Shown piece after piece: positions 16,882 to 25,215 of a DNA stretch of 64,000 nt (positions are counted from its first letter, which is position 1; each line of letters begins with the position of its first letter). Under the pieces are notes generated by a model that made no database searches, was not told the origin of the DNA, and saw nothing but the letters and a program-made list of their open reading frames with translations. The position numbers were made by a program, and so were the translations under genes. Source of the DNA: Paracraurococcus sp042666655 (GTDB taxonomy: Bacteria; Pseudomonadota; Alphaproteobacteria; Acetobacterales; Acetobacteraceae); assembly GCF_042666655.1 (NCBI RefSeq), contig NZ_JBHTDE010000003.1:620001-684000 (forward strand). The letters run 5' to 3'.

Positions 16882-17622
16882 CTAGTCCAGCCCCAGCGCC
16901 CGCCGCAGCACCGCCTGGTCGGCCGGGCAGAGGCGCGACAGCCGGGCGTATTCCTCTGGGCTGTCGATCGCCGCATGGCCGGCATCGCGGGCGGCCCGCA
17001 TTGCCGCCAGCGCCGGCTCGATCGCCTGTCGCAGCCCGGCCTGCAGCTGCGCCACCGCCGCCGCCGCGTCCGGCCCGTGCCCCTCGGCCCGCGGCGCCCA
17101 GGCCTCGGCCGCCCGGCGCATCGCCGTGGCGGCCCGGCGCAGCGTCGCCTGGTTGAGCGCGGTATGCCGCCGCTCATGCGCCTCCACCGCTCGCCAGAGG
17201 CAACCGCCGCGCGGGACCTCGCGGGCGATGCGGATGCCGTGCTCGGTCTGCGCCAAGCGCAGGTCGATGCGCGCCGGCCGGGCGCAGGTGCCACCCGGCG
17301 TTTCCCGCCAGCGCGTGTCGATCTCGCTGCCCCATTCGACGCGGGATGCGGTGAGCCCGAGATGGTGCAGCCGCGCCGCCTGCGGCAGGCCGCTTGCCGC
17401 CTGCAGCGCCGCGGTGCCATCGATGGCCGAAAGGGTGGGCATCGGGTCGGTGACCGCCAGCGTCACCCGCACCGTACCCGCCGGGCAGCCTGCCGCCTGG
17501 ACCGGTCCCGCCAGCAGCGACGTGAGGACGGCTAGAGCCAGCCCTTGCGGCGGAAATAAACAATGGGCAGCACGGCGGAGACGACCATGAGGCCGAGCGC
17601 CATCGGATAACCGAGATCCCAT
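16882..17622 (-). CDS. Putative secreted HERRH-motif (metallopeptidase-like) protein
   Basis: The protein has a hydrophobic leader (LALAVLTSLLAGPVQAAGC) after an arginine-rich start. It also has AVEAHERRHTALNQ, an HExxH pattern like that of the DUF922 zinc-peptidase-like family. Further helices contain Ala/Arg-rich segments. The only ATG that includes the leader lies at 17622 and would overlap the end of corA by 91 bases. No other standard in-frame start codon precedes the hydrophobic core. A zinc peptidase activity is an inference from one motif. Confidence 0.55.
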   Translation of the reverse strand: MGSRLSDGARPHGRLRRAAHCLFPPQGLALAVLTSLLAGPVQAAGCPAGTVRVTLAVTDPMPTLSAIDGTAALQAASGLPQAARLHHLGLTASRVEWGSEIDTRWRETPGGTCARPARIDLRLAQTEHGIRIAREVPRGGCLWRAVEAHERRHTALNQATLRRAATAMRRAAEAWAPRAEGHGPDAAAAVAQLQAGLRQAIEPALAAMRAARDAGHAAIDSPEEYARLSRLCPADQAVLRRALGLD

Positions 17623-18518
17623 TGCAGCTCCGGCATCCTGGCGAAGTTCATCCCGTAGATGCTGGCGATCAAAGTCGGCGGCATCAGCGCCACGCTGGCG
17701 ACGGTGAAGGTCTTGATGATCGCGTTCTGCTCGACATTGATGATGCCGAGCACGGCGTCTAGCAGGAAATTCGCCTTGCCGTTGAGGAAATTTGCGTGCT
17801 CGACCAGCGAACGCACGTCGCGCACCAGCGACTTGATCAGGGTCTGGTTCTCCTTCCGCACGGCGATCGCCTTCTCGGCGGTCACGAAGGTCAGGATGCG
17901 CGACAGGCCGAGCAACGTCTCGGTCGCCCGCGTCGTCACCTCCCCCACCTGGCCGAGCGTGATCAGCGCGTCCTTCAGGTCGGCATCCTTGCGGGTCGCC
18001 TTGACCTTGGCCTTGGCGGTGCGGAAGGCGGCCTGGCTGGCGCGGTCCATGTCGGCGGCGATGCGTTCGAGTATATCGGCCAGCCGGTCGACGATCTGCT
18101 CGAACAGATGCAGCATCACCCCGTCCGAGGTGCCCAGCATCATCGTCGGCGTCCGCTGGCAGCGGGCGCTGAACACGGCAAAGGCCTTGGGCGTCGCATA
18201 GCGTACGGTGATCAGCGCGGTGGTGCCCAGCACGAAGGTGATGGCGGTCGAGCCCAGCTCGCCGCCCTCCACGCCATAGAGGAATGGCGCGGTGAGGAAC
18301 AGCACGTCGCCTTCCTTGTAGATGCGGGAGGAGCTTTCGATCTCCTGCATCTCTTCCCGCGTCGGGATCTCCAGTCCCAGGGCGTCCTGAACCTGGGTCT
18401 CCTCCTCCTGCGTCGGGGTCAGCAGGTCGATCCAGACCGCGCGCCGCAGGGAGGCCGCATCCTGCGGACCCTCGCGCACCAGCAGATGGCCGTTCTCGAC
18501 GGTGTAGGTGGTCAGCAT
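17532..18518 (-). CDS. corA: CorA-family magnesium/divalent cation transporter
   Basis: This 328-residue inner-membrane channel has a large N-terminal cytoplasmic domain and a long helix. It ends with two membrane helices, the first closed by the family signature GMN (SIYGMNFARMPELQWDLGYP) and the second AIV-type (LGLMVVSAVLPIVYF) followed by a basic tail RRKGWL. It moves Mg2+ or other divalent ions (Co, Ni) as a pentamer. The secreted HERRH protein gene overlaps its 3' end. Confidence 0.93.
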   Translation of the reverse strand: MLTTYTVENGHLLVREGPQDAASLRRAVWIDLLTPTQEEETQVQDALGLEIPTREEMQEIESSSRIYKEGDVLFLTAPFLYGVEGGELGSTAITFVLGTTALITVRYATPKAFAVFSARCQRTPTMMLGTSDGVMLHLFEQIVDRLADILERIAADMDRASQAAFRTAKAKVKATRKDADLKDALITLGQVGEVTTRATETLLGLSRILTFVTAEKAIAVRKENQTLIKSLVRDVRSLVEHANFLNGKANFLLDAVLGIINVEQNAIIKTFTVASVALMPPTLIASIYGMNFARMPELQWDLGYPMALGLMVVSAVLPIVYFRRKGWL

Positions 18519-18639
18519 CTGGGTGCTCCCGGCCGCTCGGGTCGCGGCTGTCTAGCCTTAGCCGGCTAGCGAGTCACCCCTTGGCCCGCCGCTTGCTTTT
18601 CCCGGCCCGACCCAGGCGTTCTCGGGAAAGGCAACCATC

Positions 18640-19611
18640 ATGCGCCGTCTGCTGCAGCTTTTCGGGGCAGTCGCCTGCCTTGCCCTCGGGCAGCCGGCCT
18701 GGGCCGTCGATCCCTGGCCGACCAAGCCGGTCCGCATCGTCGTGGTCTTCCCGCCCGGCGGGTCGTCCGACATCGTCGCCCGCGTCCTGGCCGAGGCGCT
18801 CGGGCCGAAGCTCGGCCAGCGGGTGGTGGTGGACAACAAGCCGGGCGCCGGCGGCACCTTGGCGGCGCTGCATGTCGCCCAGCAGCCGGCCGACGGCTAC
18901 ACCCTGATGCTGAGCAACACGGCGCCGATCGTCACCTCGCCGCCGCTCTATTCCAAGCCGGGCTACGACCCGCAGGCCTCCTTCACCCATATCGCCTATC
19001 TCGGCGCCACCCCGATGGTGGTGGTGACCAACCTCTCGGTCCCGGCGCAGGACCTCAAGGGGCTGATGGGCTGGCTGCGCGCCCAGTCGCAGCCGGTCAC
19101 CTTCGGCACCTCGGGGGCCGGCTCGGTCGGCCATGTGGTCGGCACGATGTTCACCGCGCAGACCGGTATCCCGCTGAACCACGCGCCCTATCGCGGCTCG
19201 CAGCCGATGCAGGCCGATCTGCTCGGCGGGTCGATCCTGCTGTCCTTCGACACGCTCCCGGAGAATGTCGAGAACATCAAGGCCGGGCGGCTGCGTGCCC
19301 ATGCGGTGACCGCGACCGCGCGGGCGGCCAGCGTGCCGGATGTCCCGACGGCCACCGAGGCCGGGTTGCCCGGGCTGCTGGCGCAGAACTGGCTCGGCCT
19401 CTCCGCCCCGGCCAACCTACCGGCGCCGATCGTCGCGCGGCTGCATGCGGAGGTCGCCGCGGCGATGCGGACCCAGGCGATGCAGGACCGGATGGCCGGC
19501 GTCGGCATCGTCCCCGGCAGCATGACCCAGCCGGAATTCGCCCGTTTCGTCGGCGAGCAGATCGACACGGTGGGCGGCATGGTGAAGTCCATGGGTATCA
19601 GGAATGACTGA
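18640..19611 (+). CDS. Bug/TctC-family periplasmic solute-binding protein
   Basis: This 323-residue binding protein has a Sec leader (RRLLQLFGAVACLALGQPAWA) and the family patterns KPVRIVVVFPPGGSSDIVAR, VVDNKPGAGGTLA and HAPYRGSQPMQADL. The C terminus is FARFVGEQIDTVGGMVKSMG. It overlaps the next gene, a deaminase, by 8 bp, which hints that the ligand is a nitrogenous or heterocyclic compound. That is only contextual. Confidence 0.88.
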   Translation: MRRLLQLFGAVACLALGQPAWAVDPWPTKPVRIVVVFPPGGSSDIVARVLAEALGPKLGQRVVVDNKPGAGGTLAALHVAQQPADGYTLMLSNTAPIVTSPPLYSKPGYDPQASFTHIAYLGATPMVVVTNLSVPAQDLKGLMGWLRAQSQPVTFGTSGAGSVGHVVGTMFTAQTGIPLNHAPYRGSQPMQADLLGGSILLSFDTLPENVENIKAGRLRAHAVTATARAASVPDVPTATEAGLPGLLAQNWLGLSAPANLPAPIVARLHAEVAAAMRTQAMQDRMAGVGIVPGSMTQPEFARFVGEQIDTVGGMVKSMGIRND

Positions 19612-20092
19612 CGACGACTTCCTCCGCCGCGCCATCGCGCTTTCGGCCCAGGCCGCGGCGACCCCGGGCAGCGAGCCCTTCGGCGCGCTGGTGGTCAAGG
19701 ACGGCCAGGTGGTGGGGGAGGGGTTCAACCGCTCCCGCGCCCGGCTCGACCCCACCTCGCATGGCGAGACCGAGGCGATCCGCGACGCCTGCGCCAATCT
19801 CGGCACGCTCGACCTCGGCGGCTGCGCGCTGTTCTCCTCCTGCGAGCCCTGCGCGCTTTGCGTCGCGGCCATGGAGATCGCGGGCATCGCGCGCGTGGTC
19901 TATGCGGCGTCGCTGGCCGACAGCGCGGTGGCGCTCGCCGCCGTGCCGCGGGAGAAGCGTCGCGGCGGCGACGTGGCGGCGCTGCGGCGGGAGGCCGGCG
20001 CGCCGATCGGCCAGGGCCGCATCCCCGCCCGCCAGGCGCTGGTGGCGGAAGCCGTCACGGTGCTGGAGGCCTGGGCCAAGGCACCGGGTTGA
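19604..20092 (+). CDS. Nucleoside/base deaminase (cytidine-deaminase superfamily)
   Basis: The 162-residue zinc enzyme carries the active-site pair SHGETEA (His zinc ligand and Glu proton shuttle) and SSCEPCALCVAAM (PCxxC zinc ligands), plus PFGALVVKDG. HGE in place of the common HAE is also seen in yeast-type cytosine deaminase. It could deaminate guanine, cytosine or a related base. The start overlaps the Bug gene by 8 bp, and an alpha/beta hydrolase follows, so the three are probably co-transcribed. Confidence 0.85.
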   Translation: MTDDDFLRRAIALSAQAAATPGSEPFGALVVKDGQVVGEGFNRSRARLDPTSHGETEAIRDACANLGTLDLGGCALFSSCEPCALCVAAMEIAGIARVVYAASLADSAVALAAVPREKRRGGDVAALRREAGAPIGQGRIPARQALVAEAVTVLEAWAKAPG

Positions 20093-20140
20093 TCGCGGCG
20101 AGTGCTGGTGCTGTCCTTCCTGCCCAGGGAGGATGCCGGC

Positions 20141-20995
20141 ATGGACATGCGGAAGCTGCAGACGGGGCCGGGCCTGGTCTTCGACGTCTCGGTCGCCGGC
20201 GACCCGGCGGCGCCACTGGTGCTGCTGCTGCACGGCTTTGCCGTCTCCCGCCATCTGTACGACGCGCAGGTGCCGGCGCTGGGCGCGGCCGGCTACTTCG
20301 CCGCGGCGCCGAACCAGCGCGGCTATTCGCCGGGCGCGCGGCCGGACCCGAAGGATGTGGCGCAATACGACATCGAGCGGCTGATCCAGGACGTGCTGGA
20401 CCTGGCTGATGCGCTGGGCGGGGCGGGCTGCCGCTTCCATCTGGTCGGGCATGACTGGGGCGGGAGCCTGTCCTGGGAGATCGCGGCGCATTGGCCGGCC
20501 CGCATCGCGTCCCTGACCATGCTGTCCCGGCCGCATCCCGGCGCCTTCGCTCGCGCGCTCGCCGAGGACCCGGAGCAGCCGACGCGCTCGCGCCACCACA
20601 AGGCCTTCCTCGAGCCCGACGCGGTGCCGAAGCTGCTGGCCGACGACGCCGCCTGGCTGCGGGTGCGGCACAGGGCGCAGGGCATTCCCGCGGCGCAGAC
20701 CGAGAAGCACCTGGCGGTTCTCGGCAACGTCCCGGCACTGGAGGCGGCGCTGGCCTGGTACCGCGCCCGCGGCACGGTGCACCGGCCGATCCCGAAGATC
20801 AGGGTGCCGACGCTGTTCATCTGGGGCGATAGCGACGACACGGTGGGACGGATGGCGGCCGAGGGCACGGCGGATTTCATCGCGGCCTCCTACCGCTTCG
20901 TCGAATTGCCGGGCGTCGGCCACTATGCGGCGGACCAGGTGCCGGAGCGGGTGAACGCGCTGCTGCTGGAGCACCTAGCGGCGCATCCGGTGTGA
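20141..20995 (+). CDS. Alpha/beta hydrolase (epoxide-hydrolase/dehalogenase-like)
   Basis: This 284-residue hydrolase has LLLHGFAVSRHLY (oxyanion region) and GHDWGGSLSW, where the nucleophile is Asp, as in epoxide hydrolases and haloalkane dehalogenases. TLFIWGDSDD and the catalytic His in PGVGHYAAD complete the pattern. The ATG at 20141 has GGGAGGA seven bases upstream, which favours it over 20102. Repeat copy B starts directly after the stop. Confidence 0.83.
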   Translation: MDMRKLQTGPGLVFDVSVAGDPAAPLVLLLHGFAVSRHLYDAQVPALGAAGYFAAAPNQRGYSPGARPDPKDVAQYDIERLIQDVLDLADALGGAGCRFHLVGHDWGGSLSWEIAAHWPARIASLTMLSRPHPGAFARALAEDPEQPTRSRHHKAFLEPDAVPKLLADDAAWLRVRHRAQGIPAAQTEKHLAVLGNVPALEAALAWYRARGTVHRPIPKIRVPTLFIWGDSDDTVGRMAAEGTADFIAASYRFVELPGVGHYAADQVPERVNALLLEHLAAHPV

Positions 20996-21131
20996 AAGGT
21001 TGGGGCGGGAGAAGTATTCCCTCCCCAGACCCCGCCCTTTCCTTTTGTGGGTCGGGACTGGCCGTGCGGCAGGTGCCAGCCCACAAAAACAGAGGTGGGG
21101 CCTGGGGAGGATACTTCCTCCCCAGCCTTGC
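20996..21131 (+). repeat. Three-hairpin intergenic repeat, copy B
   Basis: This copy fills the whole gap between two convergent stop codons (20995 and 21133). Its central stem, TGTGGGTCGGGACTGGCC with its partner GGTGCCAGCCCACA, is nearly complete. The flanking hairpins are GGGCGGGAGAAGTATTCCCT-type on the left and GGGGAGGATACTTCCTCCCC on the right. It probably serves both transcripts as a 3' end. Confidence 0.8.
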
Positions 21132-21132
21132 T

Positions 21133-21630
21133 TCACTCCTGCGCCGTCGTCCCGAACCGGTCGTGCAGCCGCAGCAGCAGGATCCGGCCGATCTGGCGCA
21201 CCGCCTCGGCCCGCTCGGCTTCCGGCGTATTGCCCAGCCTTGCGGTGAACGCGGCCAGGATCTCGGCGGCGCTGCGGTCGCGCACCGCCATGATGAAGGG
21301 GATGCCGAAGCGGGCGCGGTAGTCGGCGTTCATCGCCAGGAAGCGGGCCCGCGCCGCCGCATCCAGCGCATCCAGCCCGGCCGAGCCCTGTTCCCTCGCG
21401 CTGTCCGCGGTGACCGCGCCCGTCTCCAGCAGCTTGCCGGCGAGGTCGGGATGGCCGTCGAGGAACATGGTCAGCGCCTCGTCCCGCAGCCCGTGCAGCA
21501 CCGCGGCGAAGGACGCATGCAACGCCTCGGCCGAGCCGCAATCGGGGCCGAGCGCCCAGACCGCCTCGACCAGGTCGGGCCGGTTCTCGAAGACACTGCC
21601 GAAGCGGGCGAGGAAGTCGTTGCGCGTCAT
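21133..21630 (-). CDS. uraD: 2-oxo-4-hydroxy-4-carboxy-5-ureidoimidazoline decarboxylase
   Basis: This is OHCU decarboxylase, the last step of urate oxidation to (S)-allantoin. The 165-residue protein has DGHPDLAGK with the catalytic His, SAREQGSAGLD (Ser and Glu), and the NADYRARFGIPFIMAVRDRS motif. It overlaps the stop of mtnC by 4 bp, making it the last gene of the mtnB-mtnD-mtnC-uraD string. The pairing of purine breakdown with methionine salvage is unusual. No other ureide pathway genes are in the window. Confidence 0.9.
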   Translation of the reverse strand: MTRNDFLARFGSVFENRPDLVEAVWALGPDCGSAEALHASFAAVLHGLRDEALTMFLDGHPDLAGKLLETGAVTADSAREQGSAGLDALDAAARARFLAMNADYRARFGIPFIMAVRDRSAAEILAAFTARLGNTPEAERAEAVRQIGRILLLRLHDRFGTTAQE

Positions 21631-22304
21631 GCCGCCGGCAGCCCGAAGGCCTCGGCGACGGTGGGGAAGTCGGTGGCCTCCGGGTGCCGGCCGGAGCCGA
21701 CCGTGCCATCCGCCGCGCGCACCAATTGGCAGGTGGCCAGCCCGGCCGCGGCAGCGGCGTCCAGTTCCTCCGCCACGTCGGAGAGGAACAGGATCTCGCG
21801 GGGTGGCAGGCCGAGCTTGGCAGCGATCGCCGCATAGCTCGGTGCCTCCCGCTTGGCGCCGACCCGGGTGTCGAAGAAGCCGGCGAAGAGCGGCACCAGG
21901 TCGCCGGCGGCGGAATGCCCGAACAGGTCGCGCTGCGCCTCGACCGAGCCGGAGGAATAGACGGCGAGCGTCACCCCGGCCGCGGCCCAGGCGCGCAGGC
22001 AGTCCGCCACATCCGGCCAGAGATGCCCCTTGAGCTGCCCGTCGGCGTAGCCCTGCCGCCAGATCAGCCCCTGCAGCGCCTTCAGCGGCGTCGCCTTGGC
22101 ATCCGCCGCCATCCAGCCGCGCAAGGTCGCGGCGGCGTCGTCGCCCGGCACCTCCGCCAGGATCGCCGCCACCGCGGGGTCCCGCGCATGGGCCGCGAGG
22201 AATCCGTCCAGCGCCGCGGCGGCGAAGGGAAACAGCCGGTCCTTGACGAAGGCGATGCTGGTGGTGGTGCCTTCGATATCCAGCAGGACCGCCTTGGGCG
22301 TCAC
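21627..22304 (-). CDS. mtnC: Acireductone synthase (enolase-phosphatase E1)
   Basis: This HAD-family enzyme acts in the methionine salvage pathway. It enolises and dephosphorylates 2,3-diketo-5-methylthiopentyl-1-phosphate to acireductone. The 225-residue protein begins LLDIEGTTTSIAFVKDRLFPFA (nucleophile Asp with the E1-type DIEGT motif). It also has VYSSGSVEAQRDLFG and FFDTRVGAKREAPSY, then LFLSDVAEELDAA. Start is a GTG at 22304 overlapping the mtnD stop (GTGA). The much longer upstream frame lies over mtnD and is a shadow. Confidence 0.93.
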   Translation of the reverse strand: MTPKAVLLDIEGTTTSIAFVKDRLFPFAAAALDGFLAAHARDPAVAAILAEVPGDDAAATLRGWMAADAKATPLKALQGLIWRQGYADGQLKGHLWPDVADCLRAWAAAGVTLAVYSSGSVEAQRDLFGHSAAGDLVPLFAGFFDTRVGAKREAPSYAAIAAKLGLPPREILFLSDVAEELDAAAAAGLATCQLVRAADGTVGSGRHPEATDFPTVAEAFGLPAA

Positions 22305-22837
22305 GCCGCGACCGGGAAGCGCGTCGCCATGTCGGTACCCGTGAAATGCGCCACCCAGCCGGACTGGTCGGTGAAGACCCGCAGCGCGGTGAAGCGCGGC
22401 TGCTCGCCGGCGTCGAACCAGTGGCGGGTATTGGCCGGCACGCTGATCAGGTCGCCCTGCACGCAATGCGCGTCCCAGACCTTGCCGTCGACATGCATGA
22501 CGAAGTCGCCGGCGCCGCGGACGAAGAAGCGGACCTCGTCCTCGGTGTGGATGTGCTCGTTGAGGAATTTCTCCCGCATGGCCGCGGCCTGCGGGTGGTC
22601 GGGCGTCAGGCTGATGACATCGGCGCTGCCCGCGCCGGTCTCGCCCATCAGCCTGTCGAGGTACGGGCGGTAGGCCGCCAGCACCTGCTCGTTGGTCGCA
22701 TCCTCGGGGACGGCGACGCCTTCCCAACGCTCGAAGCGCACGCCGATCTTCCCGAGCGCGCCGGCGATCTCCGCGGCATCCTCGGTGGTCAGCACGGGGC
22801 GGCCGCTCTCGGCCTCCCAAACGGTCAGTCGGCTCAT
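22301..22837 (-). CDS. mtnD: Acireductone dioxygenase
   Basis: This cupin metalloenzyme of methionine salvage oxidises acireductone to 2-keto-4-methylthiobutyrate and formate (Fe form), or off-pathway with Ni. The 178-residue protein shows the metal-binding NEHIHTEDEVRFFVRG (two His and Glu) and the second cupin motif ending VPANTRHWFD. The ATG at 22837 begins one base after the mtnB stop. It sits between mtnB and mtnC in a tightly packed operon. Confidence 0.94.
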   Translation of the reverse strand: MSRLTVWEAESGRPVLTTEDAAEIAGALGKIGVRFERWEGVAVPEDATNEQVLAAYRPYLDRLMGETGAGSADVISLTPDHPQAAAMREKFLNEHIHTEDEVRFFVRGAGDFVMHVDGKVWDAHCVQGDLISVPANTRHWFDAGEQPRFTALRVFTDQSGWVAHFTGTDMATRFPVAA

Positions 22838-22838
22838 C

Positions 22839-23456
22839 TCAGGCGGCCCTCCTTGCCTCAAGCTCGCAGGCGAGCATGAATTCCAGCGCCTCCAGCCGCA
22901 GCAGCGCGATTGGCATGTCGGCGCCCCAGACATAGATGCCGTGGCCCCGGATCAGGTAGCCCGGCGGGGTCTCCCCATCGGCATCCCAGCGAGTTTCCAC
23001 CGCGCGCTGCAAGCGGGGAATGTCCTGGTCGTTGTCGAAGACCGGCAGCGTGATCGCCGCGTCATGCGTCGGCAGGCCGGGAAACGCCTTCAGGAGTTCA
23101 TATCCGGCCAGCGGGATGGCGTCGCCCCCCGCCCGCGACAGCATGGTGACCGCCACCGAATGGCCGTGCAGCACCGCGCCGGCCGCGGGGAAGCGGCGAT
23201 AGATCCCGCAATGCAGCCCGGTCTCGGCCGAGGGCCGGTCGCCGGCGCGCAAGGGCTGGCCATCCAGCCCCACCCGGATCACCCCATCGGCGCCGAGGAA
23301 GCCCTTGTGGCCGCCGGACCGGGTGATCGCCACTGCGCCATCGGCCAGGCGGACGGAGAGATTGCCCGCCGTCGCCGGCACCCAGCCGAAGCGGTCCATC
23401 CGCCGCCCGGCGGCGATGATCGCCGCGGTCGCGGCGGCGAAGGCCTCGTCGGACAT
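22839..23456 (-). CDS. mtnB: Methylthioribulose-1-phosphate dehydratase
   Basis: This is an aldolase class II-type zinc enzyme that dehydrates 5-methylthioribulose-1-phosphate in methionine salvage. Visible motifs are GWVPATAGNLSVR, GGHKGFLG, the zinc ligands VLHGHSVAVTML and RGHGIYVWG, and the C-terminal ALRLEALEFMLACELE. I chose the ATG at 23456 (MSDEAFAAATA), giving about 205 residues, the family norm. It opens the mtnBDC-uraD operon. mtnA and mtnK are not in the window. Confidence 0.92.
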   Translation of the reverse strand: MSDEAFAAATAAIIAAGRRMDRFGWVPATAGNLSVRLADGAVAITRSGGHKGFLGADGVIRVGLDGQPLRAGDRPSAETGLHCGIYRRFPAAGAVLHGHSVAVTMLSRAGGDAIPLAGYELLKAFPGLPTHDAAITLPVFDNDQDIPRLQRAVETRWDADGETPPGYLIRGHGIYVWGADMPIALLRLEALEFMLACELEARRAA

Positions 23457-23576
23457 CCTGCCATCCAGCACGCGAAGCAGGCGCCCCCGCGCACGGGAAG
23501 CGCCCTGGCCTCGCCCATAGGTCAAAATTCGGGCCGGCGCGGCGGGGCTTGGCCCGGCCGCGTCCGGCGCGCGGCC

Positions 23577-23837
23577 TCAGGCGGCCGGGCGGCTCGTCGT
23601 GGTGGCGGCGGGCTCGGCCTGGCCCGCGGGGCCGCCGATGCTGCCGGCCGGCTTGGTCGCGGCCGGCGGTGCGCTCTCGGCGAGCGAGGCGTCGGGCTCG
23701 TCCTCCTTCATGTTCTTCTTGAAGGATTTGATGCCGGTGGCGAGGTCACCCATGAGGTTGCTGATCTTGCCGCTGCCGAAAAGCAGCAGGACGACCAGCA
23801 GCACGATGAGCCAATGCCAGATGCTGAAGGAACCCAT
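23577..23837 (-). CDS. tatA: Sec-independent protein translocase TatA
   Basis: The 86-residue protein has the TatA/E layout: a short N terminus, one membrane helix (WHWLIVLLVVLLLFGSGKI), the FG hinge, then an amphipathic helix (NLMGDLATGIKSFKKNM) and an acidic, Pro/Ala-rich tail. TatA oligomers form the passage for folded proteins with twin-arginine leaders; several such leaders occur in this window. No tatB or tatC is adjacent, so it is an unlinked copy. Confidence 0.92.
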   Translation of the reverse strand: MGSFSIWHWLIVLLVVLLLFGSGKISNLMGDLATGIKSFKKNMKEDEPDASLAESAPPAATKPAGSIGGPAGQAEPAATTTSRPAA

Positions 23838-24230
23838 GTGACGCCCCGATAACCTTGTCTGTTGTCGCCTCCCGCGCCGTCCGGTCCGATGCCCGAGGTC
23901 CGTTAGCGGGAGGCGGCCACGCCCTGCCCCGGTCGGCGACCGCGGCCATGCCGCGTGCTCCCCTGGGCCCTGCCTTGGCTCCCGCGCGGACACTAGTGCG
24001 CCACCCCGGACGGCGCAAACCGTCAGATGGGCCGGCGACGGCGACGGGACAACGGGCTTGAAACCGGATTCGCGTCTCCCCACCTCGTTGCCCGTCCGGG
24101 CCCCTCTGGCGGCGCCGCGGTCCCAGTCTGGGCCGGGCGCAGCGATGTCGGACACGCGCAACGTCGCGCGTCCGGGTCCGTGGCTGCCGATGCGCATGCT
24201 GCCTCCCGCCGCGCCAGGGAGGACCATGCG
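23838..24230. other. Intergenic region between divergent tatA and terC
   Basis: About 390 bp without a convincing gene separate the two divergent starts and must hold both promoters. Short GC-rich inverted repeats are present, such as CTCCCGC...GCGGGAG near 23872-23906. I looked for a manganese (yybP-ykoY type) riboswitch core before terC and did not find one. Confidence 0.5.
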
Positions 24231-25205
24231 ATGGAACCCACCTTCTGGTTCTGGGCCATCTTCAATGCCGCCGTGCTCGGCCTGCTGCTGCTCGACCTCG
24301 GGCTGTTCGCCGCGAAGGATGCCAATGGCGACCCGGCCCCGGTGCCGGTGCGCACCGCCCTGCTGAAATCCGCCGCCTACGTGGTGCTGGCGCTCGGCTT
24401 CTTCGCCTTCCTCTGGACCTCCTACGGGCCGGAGGAAGGGCGGCAGGCGCGGGCGCTCGAATTCCTCACCGGCTATGTCATCGAGTGGTCGCTCTCGGTC
24501 GACAACATCTTCGTCTTCGTCCTGATCTTCGCCCGCTTCGGCGTGCCGCCGGCCTACCAGCACCGGGTGCTGCTCTGGGGCATCCTCGGCGCGCTGGTGA
24601 TGCGGGCGGCGATGATCCTGCTCGGCACCGCCCTGATGCGGGAATTCGACTGGATCATGGTGGTCTTCGGCCTGTTCCTGGTCTGGAGCGGCTGGAAGAT
24701 GCTGCGCTCGGTCGGCGCCGAGGCGGGCGACCCGCGCGACGGCGCCGTGCTGCGCCTGCTGGAACGCCGGCTGCCGGTGACCGACGGCTTCCGCGGCAAG
24801 GCCTTCGCCGTGCGCGAGGGCGGCCGCTGGATGCTGACGCCGCTGGCCCTGGTGCTGATCATGGTCGAGCTGACCGACCTGGTCTTCGCCCTGGACAGCA
24901 TCCCGGCGATCTTCGCGGTCACCGACGACCCCTTCATCGTCTATACCGCCAACGTCTTCGCCATCCTCGGCCTGCGGGCGATGTACTTCGCGCTCTCCGG
25001 CGTCATCCACCGCTTCCGCTACCTGAAGCATGGGCTGTCGATCGTGCTGATGATCGTCGGCGCCAAGATGCTGGCCAACTACGTGGCGGGCGGCAAGGCG
25101 GTGCCGGTGGAATATGCCCTGGCCCTGACCGCGGCGGTGATCGGCGGCTCGATCGCGCTCAGCCTGTGGAAGACCCGGGGCGAGGCGCGGCCGGCGGCGG
25201 GCTGA
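24231..25205 (+). CDS. TerC-family membrane protein (Alx-type)
   Basis: This 324-residue protein has about nine membrane helices with the family's acidic membrane motifs: EWSLSVDNIFVFVLIFARFG and, in the second half, ELTDLVFALDSIPAIFAVT. TerC/Alx proteins handle Mn2+ export or metal loading of exported enzymes. The start at 24231 has AGGGAGGACC just upstream. It converges with the hydrolase-like gene, with only 10 bp between stops. Confidence 0.9.
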   Translation: MEPTFWFWAIFNAAVLGLLLLDLGLFAAKDANGDPAPVPVRTALLKSAAYVVLALGFFAFLWTSYGPEEGRQARALEFLTGYVIEWSLSVDNIFVFVLIFARFGVPPAYQHRVLLWGILGALVMRAAMILLGTALMREFDWIMVVFGLFLVWSGWKMLRSVGAEAGDPRDGAVLRLLERRLPVTDGFRGKAFAVREGGRWMLTPLALVLIMVELTDLVFALDSIPAIFAVTDDPFIVYTANVFAILGLRAMYFALSGVIHRFRYLKHGLSIVLMIVGAKMLANYVAGGKAVPVEYALALTAAVIGGSIALSLWKTRGEARPAAG

Positions 25206-25215
25206 CCGGGACGGC

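Noticed and set aside
23838..24230. Manganese (yybP-ykoY) riboswitch before terC
   Set aside because: I compared the region with the conserved core by eye and found no match.
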